Positions 6,761 to 13,322 of a DNA stretch of 21,445 nt are shown piece by piece. The stretch comes from JAAFIP01 sp043777795 (lineage in GTDB: Bacteria > Pseudomonadota > Gammaproteobacteria > Burkholderiales > Burkholderiaceae_C), in the NCBI GenBank assembly GCA_043777795.1, contig JAYWHJ010000247.1:1-21445 (forward strand). The letters are read 5' to 3'. A program made the translations under genes and the position numbers. Numbering within the stretch: position 1 is the first letter of the stretch; each line of letters begins with the position of its first letter. The notes beneath the pieces were generated by a model. The model was not told the origin of the DNA, did not search any database, and was given only the letters and a program-made list of their open reading frames with translations.

Positions 6761-8566
6761 ATGGAAATCTCTAAGGCTGAAATCGCCTCTGTCGCTTCGT
6801 CCTCGCCCCCCGCCCTTGCCACCCCATCAGCGGGCGGTTTGCCTGAGCTGCGTGGCGCTGAAGTCCTCGTCAAAACCCTGCAAGCCGAAGGCGTGAAATA
6901 CGTTTGGGGCTACCCCGGAGGCGCGGTGTTGCACATCTACGACGCTTTTTACAAGCAAGACACCATGCAGCACATTTTGGTGCGCCATGAGCAGGCCGCC
7001 GTACACGCGGCTGATGGCTATGCGCGCGCCACGGGTGACGTGGGCGTAGCCTTGGTCACCTCGGGACCCGGTGCGACCAATGCCGTCACCGGCATCGCCA
7101 CCGCGTACATGGACAGCATTCCGATGGTCATCATCACCGGCCAAGTGCCCACGCACGCGATTGGCTTGGATGCCTTCCAAGAATGCGACACCGTGGGCAT
7201 TACCCGCCCCATCGTCAAACACAACTTTTTGGTCAAAGACGTACGCGACCTGGCGGAGACCATGAAGCGCGCCTTCCACATTGCCCGCACTGGCCGCCCC
7301 GGCCCTGTGGTGGTGGACATTCCGAAGGACGTGAGCTTTAACAAAGTGCCTTACGACGCCGCTGAGTACAAAAAGCCCGTAGAGATGCGCAGCTACCAGC
7401 CTGTGCGTAAAGGCCATGGAGGGCAGATTCGCAAGGCATTGCAGTTGCTGCTGAACGCCAAGCGTCCCTACATCTACACCGGCGGCGGAGTCATTCTGTC
7501 CAACGCTAGCGCCGAGCTGCGCACGTTGGTGGACATGCTAGGCTACCCAGTGACCAACACTTTGATGGGCTTGGGTGCTTACCCGGCGAGCGACCGCAAG
7601 TTCCTGGGTATGCTGGGTATGCACGGCACCGTAGAGGCCAACCAAGCCATGCAAAACTGCGACGTGCTGCTGGCAGTCGGCGCGCGTTTTGACGACCGCG
7701 TGATTGGCAACCCCAAGCACTTTGCGCAAAACGAACGCAAGATCATTCATATCGACATCGACCCGTCCAGCATCTCCAAGCGCGTCAAGGTAGATATCCC
7801 GATCGTCGGCGATGTCAAAGATGTGCTGAACGAGTTGATCGCCATGATCAAAGAGTCAACTACCAAGCCTGATGCCAATGCATTGGGTGCCTGGTGGGAG
7901 ACCATTGACGGCTGGCGTAAGCGTGATTGCTTGGGTTACGACAAAGGCAATAAAGACGTGATCAAACCGCAGGCCGTGGTGCAAAGCCTATGGAACATGA
8001 CCAAAGATGCCGATACATATATCACTTCGGACGTAGGCCAGCACCAAATGTGGGCTGCCCAGTTTTACCGCTTTGACCAACCTAGGCGCTGGATCAACTC
8101 CGGCGGTTTGGGCACCATGGGCGTGGGCATTCCCTACGCCATGGGCATCAAGCTGGCCAAGCCCGAGGCAGAGGTGTTTTGCGTCACCGGCGAAGGCTCG
8201 GTGCAGATGTGCATCCAGGAGCTCTCGACCTGCCTGCAGTACAACACGCCGATCAAAATTGTCAGCCTGAACAACCGCTACCTGGGCATGGTGCGCCAGT
8301 GGCAAGAGCTTGACTACGAAGGCCGCTACAGTCACAGCTACATGGACGCGCTCCCCAACTTTGTGAAGTTGGCCGAGGCCTATGGGCACGTCGGCATGCT
8401 GATCGAAAAGCCGCAAGACGTGGAACCCGCCCTGCGCGAAGCCCGCAAGCTCAAAGACCGCACGGTATTCATGGATTTCCGCACGGACCCCACCGAGAAC
8501 GTTTACCCGATGGTCAAGGCGGGTAAAGGCATCAACGAGATGTTGCTCAGCTCGGAAGATCTTTGA
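6761..8566 (+). CDS. ilvB: Acetolactate synthase large (catalytic) subunit
   Basis: A ThDP- and FAD-dependent enzyme that joins two pyruvates to acetolactate (valine, leucine) or pyruvate and 2-oxobutyrate to acetohydroxybutyrate (isoleucine). The 601 residues from ATG 6761 (AAAGG six bases upstream) match the biosynthetic type, with a short Ser/Ala/Pro-rich N-terminal tail of about 28 residues. The sequence shows GYPGGAVLHIYDAF, the catalytic Glu77 in RHEQAAVHAADGYARATG, the central FAD-binding domain, and the ThDP/metal motif as GEGSVQM (477-483) followed by LNNRYLGMVRQWQ. Asp of the usual GDG is Glu here; I recall this as common in Burkholderiales enzymes. The regulatory subunit gene ilvH follows, but 303 bp away because a palindromic element intervenes. 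Confidence 0.97.
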   Translation: MEISKAEIASVASSSPPALATPSAGGLPELRGAEVLVKTLQAEGVKYVWGYPGGAVLHIYDAFYKQDTMQHILVRHEQAAVHAADGYARATGDVGVALVTSGPGATNAVTGIATAYMDSIPMVIITGQVPTHAIGLDAFQECDTVGITRPIVKHNFLVKDVRDLAETMKRAFHIARTGRPGPVVVDIPKDVSFNKVPYDAAEYKKPVEMRSYQPVRKGHGGQIRKALQLLLNAKRPYIYTGGGVILSNASAELRTLVDMLGYPVTNTLMGLGAYPASDRKFLGMLGMHGTVEANQAMQNCDVLLAVGARFDDRVIGNPKHFAQNERKIIHIDIDPSSISKRVKVDIPIVGDVKDVLNELIAMIKESTTKPDANALGAWWETIDGWRKRDCLGYDKGNKDVIKPQAVVQSLWNMTKDADTYITSDVGQHQMWAAQFYRFDQPRRWINSGGLGTMGVGIPYAMGIKLAKPEAEVFCVTGEGSVQMCIQELSTCLQYNTPIKIVSLNNRYLGMVRQWQELDYEGRYSHSYMDALPNFVKLAEAYGHVGMLIEKPQDVEPALREARKLKDRTVFMDFRTDPTENVYPMVKAGKGINEMLLSSEDL

Positions 8567-8590
8567 TTTTTAATCCCTAATACCAATACG

Positions 8591-8772
8591 AAGAGATTTT
8601 GAACGCAGAGGGCGCGGCGGTTACACAAAGAGCGCAGAAGAAGACAAAGAGAGCCAAAAGGAATACGGAAAAAAATAGAGTTTTGAATTCTTTTTAGAAA
8701 TTTGATATTTATTTTTCTCCCTTCTTCGATCTCGGCGTAATCTTCGCGTCCTCTGCGTTCAAAAAGTGCTCT
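8591..8772. repeat. Large imperfect palindromic element, copy 2 (ilvB-ilvH gap)
   Basis: Most of the 303-bp ilvB-ilvH gap. The left arm begins CGAAGAGATTTTGAACGCAG and continues with ACACAAAG, GCGCAGAAG and GACAAAG, so that a degenerate ACGCARAG motif recurs about every 10 bp. The right arm ends CCTCTGCGTTC at 8760 and then AAAAAGTGCTCT. The core, 8601-8760, is 160 bp. It is the same family as the elements at 1054-1253 and 9381-9580: its left arm closely resembles the reverse complement of the right arm at 9381-9580 (both have CAAAGAGCGCAGAAGAAGA). Nothing coding is visible. Confidence 0.88.
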
Positions 8773-8825
8773 CCCACTCCTGAACTCTCACTAACTTTTA
8801 GATAAATCTATTTGCAGCCAAGTCC

Positions 8826-8841
8826 TAGCGTTACCGCGCTA
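8826..8841 (+). promoter_or_regulatory. Small hairpin in the ilvH leader
   Basis: TAGCG (8826-8830) pairs with CGCTA (8837-8841) just before GAGGAGGGCTCAGAAAAGAGG and the ilvH start at 8870. Two purine-rich stretches offer possible ribosome-binding sites; the nearer one, AGAGGA, fits the ATG. A structured RNA upstream of ilvH in betaproteobacteria has been described as a motif, but I cannot confirm that this matches it. Confidence 0.25.
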
Positions 8842-8869
8842 AGAGGAGGGCTCAGAAAAGAGGAATCCC

Positions 8870-9361
8870 ATGAAACACATCATTGCAGTACTTATTGAAA
8901 ACGAACCTGGCGCGCTCTCCCGCGTAGTCGGCCTGTTTTCAGCCCGCGGTTACAACATCGAGTCGCTGACCGTTGCGCCCACAGAAGACAAATCCCTGTC
9001 GCGCATGACCATCGTCACCATTGGTTCCGACGACGTGATTGAGCAGATCACCAAACACCTCAACCGCCTGATCGAAGTGGTCAAAGTGGTTGACCTCACC
9101 GAAGGCTCATATACAGAGCGCGAGCTGATGATGGTCAAAGTCCGCGCCGTCGGCAAAGAGCGCGAAGAAATGAAGCGCATGGCCGACATCTTCCGTGGTC
9201 GCATCATCGATGTAACCGAAAAGAGTTACACCGTAGAATTGACGGGCGACCACAGTAAAAACGATGCGTTCCTAGAAGCCATAGACCGCACAGCCATCCT
9301 CGAAACAGTTCGCACTGGCGCCAGCGGCATCGGCCGAGGTGAGAGAATCCTGCGTGTCTGA
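8870..9361 (+). CDS. ilvH: Acetolactate synthase small (regulatory) subunit
   Basis: The ACT-domain partner of IlvB, which raises its activity and carries feedback inhibition by valine. The 163 residues are the standard length. The N-terminal ACT domain (about 3-76) begins HIIAVLIENEPGALSRVVGLFSARGYNIESLTV, and the second half contains ELMMVKVRA and the ending GASGIGRGERILRV, both highly characteristic. The start ATG has an AGAGGA ribosome-binding site. It normally follows ilvB closely; here palindromic copies lie on both sides of it, so its translation cannot depend on coupling to ilvB. Confidence 0.97.
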   Translation: MKHIIAVLIENEPGALSRVVGLFSARGYNIESLTVAPTEDKSLSRMTIVTIGSDDVIEQITKHLNRLIEVVKVVDLTEGSYTERELMMVKVRAVGKEREEMKRMADIFRGRIIDVTEKSYTVELTGDHSKNDAFLEAIDRTAILETVRTGASGIGRGERILRV

Positions 9362-9380
9362 GTTTTGATGATCTAGTGCC

Positions 9381-9580
9381 GAAGAATTTTTTGAACGCAG
9401 AGGGTGAGAAGATTACGCAGAGAACGCAGCAGAAGACAAAGAAAACCAGCAGGAAGTCAGAATAAGAAAATCAAGTTTGTGAAGCTATTTTCAAAATTTT
9501 GTATTTATTTTTTTCTTCTTCTGCGCTCTTTGCGAAACCGTTGCGCCCTCGGCGTTCACAAACTCCCCGTTTCCTCCCCC
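9381..9580. repeat. Large imperfect palindromic element, copy 3 (ilvH-ilvC gap)
   Basis: Fills most of the 275-bp ilvH-ilvC gap. The left arm starts GAAGAATTTTTTGAACGCAG with later ACGCAGAG and ACGCAGCA at about 10-bp steps. The right arm ends GCGCCCTCGGCGTTC at 9557, then ACAAACTCCCCGTTTCCTCC. The outer right flank, reverse-complemented, matches the outer left flank of copy 1 almost base for base over about 28 bp, showing that the ends belong to the element and are not chance similarity. The core, 9393-9557, is 165 bp. Confidence 0.88.
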
Positions 9581-9636
9581 GTGACCATCCCCTTTTCACC
9601 ATTTACATTTAACCCAACCCAAACCGGAGAACACAA

Positions 9637-10650
9637 ATGAAAGTTTTTTACGATAAAGATTGCGACCTTAGCCTGATCAAGGGCAAGACCGTGACCATCA
9701 TTGGCTACGGCAGCCAGGGCCATGCCCATGCGCAGAACTTGAACGACAGCGGCGTGAAAGTGCTGGTCGGTCTGCGTAAAGGGGGCGCAAGCTGGGACAA
9801 AGTGGCCAAAGCTGGCCTGAAAGTCGCGGAAGTCAATGAGGCAGTTGCCTCTGCCGACGTCGTGATGATTTTGTTGCCTGATGAAAACATCGCTAGCGTG
9901 TACAAGGAAATCGAGCCGCACCTGAAAAAAGGCGCATCCCTAGCTTTTGCCCACGGCTTTAACGTGCACTACAACCAAGTTGTGCCGCGCGCTGACCTAG
10001 ACGTGTGGATGGTCGCCCCTAAGGCCCCAGGTCACACCGTGCGTAATACCTACACCCAAGGTGGTGGCGTGCCCCACTTGGTGGCAGTGCACCAAGATAA
10101 AAGCGGTAAGGCCCGCGACTTGGCTTTGTCCTACGCCATGGCCAACGGTGGCGGCAAGGCTGGAATCATTGAAACCAACTTCAAAGAAGAGACCGAGACC
10201 GACCTGTTCGGTGAACAAGCCGTGCTCTGCGGCGGTGCGGTAGAGCTCATTAAAATGGGCTACGAGACCTTGGTCGAAGCTGGCTACGCTCCTGAGATGG
10301 CCTACTTTGAATGCTTGCACGAGCTGAAACTCATCGTTGACCTGATCTACGAAGGCGGCATCGCCAACATGAACTACACGATCTCCAACAACGCCGAGTA
10401 CGGTGAGTACGTGACCGGCCCAGAGGTGATTAACGAAGAGTCGCGCGCAGCTATGCGCAATGCTCTCAAGCGTATTCAGACTGGCGAATACGCCAAAATG
10501 TTCATCTTGGAAGGTCGCACCAACTACCCAGGCATGACGGCCCGTCGCCGTCTGACGTCTGAGCATTCCATAGAGATCGTGGGCGCTCAGCTCCGCGCCA
10601 TGATGCCTTGGATTGCGAAGAATAAGCTAGTTGACCAGACCCGCAACTAA
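9637..10650 (+). CDS. ilvC: Ketol-acid reductoisomerase (NADP+)
   Basis: The second common step of valine and isoleucine synthesis: Mg-dependent alkyl migration and NADPH reduction of acetolactate or acetohydroxybutyrate. The 337 residues are the length of the short (class I) form. The N-terminal Rossmann domain has GYGSQG (22-27) and LRKGGASW. The active-site region shows FAHGFNVHY (His105), the VAPKAPGHTVR segment, and metal ligands in ETDLFGEQAVLCGG (Asp188, Glu192). The C-terminal knotted helical domain carries EGGIANMNYTISNNAEYGEYVTGP. A CGGAGA ribosome-binding site lies seven bases before the start. It is the last gene of the ilvBHC group, followed by a strong terminator. Confidence 0.98.
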   Translation: MKVFYDKDCDLSLIKGKTVTIIGYGSQGHAHAQNLNDSGVKVLVGLRKGGASWDKVAKAGLKVAEVNEAVASADVVMILLPDENIASVYKEIEPHLKKGASLAFAHGFNVHYNQVVPRADLDVWMVAPKAPGHTVRNTYTQGGGVPHLVAVHQDKSGKARDLALSYAMANGGGKAGIIETNFKEETETDLFGEQAVLCGGAVELIKMGYETLVEAGYAPEMAYFECLHELKLIVDLIYEGGIANMNYTISNNAEYGEYVTGPEVINEESRAAMRNALKRIQTGEYAKMFILEGRTNYPGMTARRRLTSEHSIEIVGAQLRAMMPWIAKNKLVDQTRN

Positions 10651-10667
10651 GTTAAGACACCTTAGGC

Positions 10668-10685
10668 GAGCCACGCGAGTGGCTC
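10668..10685 (+). other. Perfect hairpin after ilvC
   Basis: GAGCCAC (10668-10674) and GTGGCTC (10679-10685) form a perfect 7-bp stem closed by a GCGA tetraloop of the very stable GNRA class. No T-run follows, so it is more likely a stabilising 3'-end hairpin for the ilv mRNA than a terminator. Confidence 0.55.
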
Positions 10686-10694
10686 CCAGAATAA

Positions 10695-10731
10695 AAAACC
10701 GCCACAGCGCAAGTTGTTGGCGGTTTTGCTT
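10695..10731 (+). terminator. Intrinsic terminator after ilvC
   Basis: AAAACCGCCA (10695-10704) and TGGCGGTTTT (10718-10727) make a perfect 10-bp stem around a 13-base loop, ending in GCTTTT. It lies about 45 bp after the ilvC stop and about 30 bp before the pssA start, so it should separate the two transcripts. Its loop is also the left arm of a second inverted repeat (10703-10744). Confidence 0.75.
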
Positions 10732-10744
10732 TTCTTGCGCTGTG
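10703..10744 (+). promoter_or_regulatory. Second inverted repeat overlapping the ilvC terminator
   Basis: CACAGCGCAAG (10703-10713) and CTTGCGCTGTG (10734-10744) are perfect 11-bp complements. The left arm lies in the loop of the terminator hairpin and overlaps its left stem by two bases; the right arm lies beyond its T-rich end. The two stems could form an H-type pseudoknot or exclude each other if the second forms first. This position, 15 bp before the pssA start, could tune readthrough into pssA. Confidence 0.5.
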
Positions 10745-10753
10745 CTTTACACT
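10726..10753 (+). promoter_or_regulatory. Possible pssA promoter
   Basis: TTGCTT (10726-10731) and TACACT (10748-10753) are spaced by 16 bp, a fair sigma-70 promoter. Transcription would begin at or next to the pssA ATG (10760), implying a nearly leaderless mRNA; no ribosome-binding site precedes that ATG, which fits. Confidence 0.35.
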
Positions 10754-10759
10754 CTCAAC

Positions 10760-11566
10760 ATGCACGATGGACACGACACTATTCCCGCACCTTTGCAGCC
10801 CAATAAGCCGCGTAAAAAAGGTATCTACATCCTTCCCAATCTATTCACCTTGGGAGGGCTGTTTGGTGGCTTCTATGCCGTCGTCATGGCCATGAACGGG
10901 CGCTTTACCGAGGCTGCTATTGGTGTGTTTGCCGCCATGGTGCTCGACAGCCTGGATGGCAGGGTGGCACGCATGACCAATACTCAAAGCGCATTCGGCG
11001 AGCAGATGGACTCCTTGTCGGATATGGTCAGCTTTGGGGCGGCACCTGCCCTGATTGCCTACGCTTGGTCGCTGAAAGATTTAGGTCGCTGGGGCTGGAT
11101 TGCCGCGTTTGTCTACTGTGCATGCGCGGCCTTGCGTCTGGCGCGCTTTAACGTCAACACCGCAGTGGTCGACAAACGTTACTTCCAGGGCTTGCCTAGT
11201 CCTGCGGCGGCGGCCCTAGTGGCTGGGTTCATTTGGCTTATGACGGATTTAGAGATCACAGCGGCCAGCGCCAAATGGGCCATGTTTGCTTGTACCTTGC
11301 TGTCTGGGCTTACGATGGTGACCAATTTGCCGTATTACAGTTTCAAAGATATCAACTTTAAAAAATCGGTGCCTTTTATTGTCGTGGTTGGCATTGCGCT
11401 GGGCTTCGCGGTGATCACGATTGATCCTCCTATTGTGCTGTTCAGTGTTTTTGTGGCCTACGGATTAAGCGGTTATGTGGTGTACGCGTATCGCAAAACC
11501 AAAGGGTTGCAAACCAGCGTGATTGCTACGTCTAAGGATGAGCCGGAAGAACGCGGCCTGCATTAA
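10760..11566 (+). CDS. pssA: CDP-diacylglycerol-serine O-phosphatidyltransferase
   Basis: Makes phosphatidylserine, the precursor of phosphatidylethanolamine, at the inner membrane. The 268 residues contain the CDP-alcohol phosphatidyltransferase motif exactly: Asp66-Gly67, Ala70-Arg71, Gly80, Asp84, Asp88 within LDGRVARMTNTQSAFGEQMD. Several hydrophobic helices follow. The N-terminus RKKGIYILPNLFTLGGLFGGFYA is typical of the membrane-type (subclass II) enzyme. The frame is open further upstream, but that part crosses the terminator and has no family character, so the ATG at 10760 was chosen. pssA between ilvC and leuA is a known Burkholderiales order. Confidence 0.93.
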   Translation: MHDGHDTIPAPLQPNKPRKKGIYILPNLFTLGGLFGGFYAVVMAMNGRFTEAAIGVFAAMVLDSLDGRVARMTNTQSAFGEQMDSLSDMVSFGAAPALIAYAWSLKDLGRWGWIAAFVYCACAALRLARFNVNTAVVDKRYFQGLPSPAAAALVAGFIWLMTDLEITAASAKWAMFACTLLSGLTMVTNLPYYSFKDINFKKSVPFIVVVGIALGFAVITIDPPIVLFSVFVAYGLSGYVVYAYRKTKGLQTSVIATSKDEPEERGLH

Positions 11567-11569
11567 TCC

Positions 11570-11593
11570 GTAGCAGCTAACAAACTGTGCTAC
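11570..11593 (+). other. Short inverted repeat after pssA
   Basis: GTAGCA (11570-11575) and TGCTAC (11588-11593) could form a 6-bp stem around a 12-base loop immediately after the pssA stop. No T-run follows. It may lie in the leu promoter region. Confidence 0.3.
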
Positions 11594-11603
11594 ATTTAAT
11601 CTC

Positions 11604-11657
11604 ATGAATCGAATTTCGCTAGCTCTACTACTACTGCCACACGGGCGGAGTTGGTAG
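11604..11657 (+). CDS. leuL: leu operon leader peptide (attenuator)
   Basis: A 17-codon frame, ATG to TAG, encoding MNRISLALLLLPHGRSW. Five of six consecutive codons are Leu (CTA GCT CTA CTA CTA CTG), and four of the five are CTA, a rare codon in this GC-rich setting, which would increase stalling when charged Leu-tRNA is scarce. An intrinsic terminator follows 21 bases after the stop and leuA another 50 bp on, the classic leader-peptide attenuation layout. The CGGGC in the Pro-His-Gly-Arg part (11642-11646) can pair with GCCCG of the terminator's left arm. The start has no clear ribosome-binding site. The peptide itself probably has no function beyond being translated. Confidence 0.85.
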   Translation: MNRISLALLLLPHGRSW

Positions 11658-11678
11658 CGCACGCGCATATCCTCTCTT

Positions 11679-11710
11679 AAGGCCCGCTGTTCACACATCG
11701 GGCCTTTTTC
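11679..11710 (+). terminator. leuA attenuator (intrinsic terminator)
   Basis: AAGGCCCG (11679-11686) pairs with CGGGCCTT (11699-11706) in an 8-bp GC-rich stem with a 12-base loop, followed by TTTTTCTTT. It lies between the leader peptide and leuA, so it must be read through for leuA expression. Confidence 0.85.
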
Positions 11711-11761
11711 TTTGTCTTGTTCATTTCCATTTATCATTTGCAACCACTTCAGGAGCACACT

Positions 11762-13318
11762 ATGACCGATACCGCCACAGCCCCAGAAAAACTCATCATT
11801 TTTGACACCACCTTGCGCGATGGCGAGCAAAGCCCAGGTGCGTCGATGACCAAAGATGAAAAGTTGCGCATTGCCCGCCAGTTGGAGCGATTGAAGGTGG
11901 ACGTGATCGAGGCGGGCTTTCCGGCTAGCTCCAACGGTGACTTTGAGTGTGTGCAGGCGATTGCCAACACCATCAAAGACTCGGTCATCTGCGGCTTGGC
12001 ACGCGCCAATGACCGAGACATCTCCCGCGTGGCCGAGGCCATCAAGGGTGCGCAGCGTGGCCGTATTCACATCTTCTTGGCCACCAGCGATTTGCATATG
12101 GAAAAAAAGCTGCGCATGACGCGTGCCCAGGTGCTGGAGCAAGCCCGCCAAAGCGTGCGCTTTGCGCGAAAGCTGTGCACCGACATTGAGTTCAGCCCCG
12201 AAGACGGATACCGCAGCGACCCTGATTTTTTGGTCCAAGTCTTAACTGCTGTGGTGGAGGAGGGCGCTACCACTTTGAATATCCCCGACACCGTAGGCTA
12301 CGCGATTCCAGAACTCTACGGGAACTTCATCAAGGACCTGCGCATGCGCACGAATTTTGGCAAAGAGGTCATTTGGTCAGTGCATTGCCATAACGACTTG
12401 GGCATGGCAGTGGCCAACAGCTTGGCGGGGGTGCAAATTGGCGGCGCGCGCCAGGTGGAGTGCACCATCAACGGCCTGGGTGAGCGCGCAGGTAATTGCA
12501 GCCTGGAAGAAATTGTCAGGGCCGTGAAAACACGCAAAGACTATTTTAATCTCAGCATGGGTATCGACACCAAGCAAATTTTGGCCGCCAGCCGTATGGT
12601 GAGCCAGACCACCGGCTTTGTAGTGCAGCCTAACAAGGCGGTGGTGGGAGCCAATGCCTTCGCCCACGCATCGGGCATCCACCAAGACGGAGTGCTCAAA
12701 GCGCGCGACACCTACGAGATCATGCGCGCCGAAGACGTTGGCTGGACGGCCAACAAAATCGTGCTTGGCAAACTCAGCGGCCGTAACGCCTTCAAACAGC
12801 GCTTGCAGGAACTGGGCGTGGTGCTCGAGTCCGAGGCCGATGCCAATACCGCCTTCGCCCGCTTCAAGGAGCTGGCCGACAAGAAGAGTGAGATTTTTGA
12901 TGAAGATATTTTGGCTTTAGTCAGTGACGAGTCCGTTACCCATGACAACGAGCATTACGGTTTTGTCTCTTTGTCCCAGCGCAGTGAAACTGGCGAGCGG
13001 CCTCAGGCCAGCGTCGTGTTCACCGTGGAGGGCAAAGAAGTCAAAGGCAGTTCGGACGGCAACGGCCCGGTCGACGCATCCCTCAAGGCTATTGAAACGC
13101 ATGCCAAAAGCGGCGCAGAGATGGTGCTCTATTCTGTGAACGCCATAAGCGGTTCCACAGAGAGCCAAGGGGAAGTGACGGTACGCTTGCAAAACTCAGG
13201 CCGCGTGGTCAACGGTGTTGGGTCTGATCCAGACATCGTTGTTGCCTCGGCCAAGGCCTACATCAGCGCGCTGAACAAGCTGCACAGCAAAGCAGAGAGG
13301 GTGGCTGCGCAGGGCTAA
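11762..13318 (+). CDS. leuA: 2-isopropylmalate synthase
   Basis: The first committed step of leucine synthesis: condensation of acetyl-CoA with 2-oxoisovalerate, feedback-inhibited by leucine. The 518 residues fit the type 1 enzyme. The TIM-barrel domain begins LIIFDTTLRDGEQSPGASMT with the metal-binding Asp in FDTTLRDGEQ; the HxH metal ligands are His208 and His210 in SVHCHNDLGMAVANSLAG. The linker contains ASGIHQDGVLK, and the C-terminal allosteric leucine-binding domain spans about 390-510. AGGAG lies six bases before ATG 11762; an upstream in-frame start at 11717 would fall just after the attenuator and is unlikely. Control is through the leader-peptide attenuator upstream. Confidence 0.97.
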   Translation: MTDTATAPEKLIIFDTTLRDGEQSPGASMTKDEKLRIARQLERLKVDVIEAGFPASSNGDFECVQAIANTIKDSVICGLARANDRDISRVAEAIKGAQRGRIHIFLATSDLHMEKKLRMTRAQVLEQARQSVRFARKLCTDIEFSPEDGYRSDPDFLVQVLTAVVEEGATTLNIPDTVGYAIPELYGNFIKDLRMRTNFGKEVIWSVHCHNDLGMAVANSLAGVQIGGARQVECTINGLGERAGNCSLEEIVRAVKTRKDYFNLSMGIDTKQILAASRMVSQTTGFVVQPNKAVVGANAFAHASGIHQDGVLKARDTYEIMRAEDVGWTANKIVLGKLSGRNAFKQRLQELGVVLESEADANTAFARFKELADKKSEIFDEDILALVSDESVTHDNEHYGFVSLSQRSETGERPQASVVFTVEGKEVKGSSDGNGPVDASLKAIETHAKSGAEMVLYSVNAISGSTESQGEVTVRLQNSGRVVNGVGSDPDIVVASAKAYISALNKLHSKAERVAAQG

Positions 13319-13322
13319 CGCA

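Noticed and set aside
8189..8197. GEG instead of GDG in the IlvB cofactor motif as a possible inactivating change
   Set aside because: The Glu can still bind metal, all flanking residues are conserved, and I recall the same variant in Burkholderiales enzymes.
8601..8655. Palindrome arms as a CRISPR array
   Set aside because: The units are about 10 bp and degenerate with no spacers, and there are no cas genes.
9404..9640. Short rightward frame across palindrome copy 3
   Set aside because: It is made of the repeat and its T-rich centre, ends at the ilvC start, and has no coding character.
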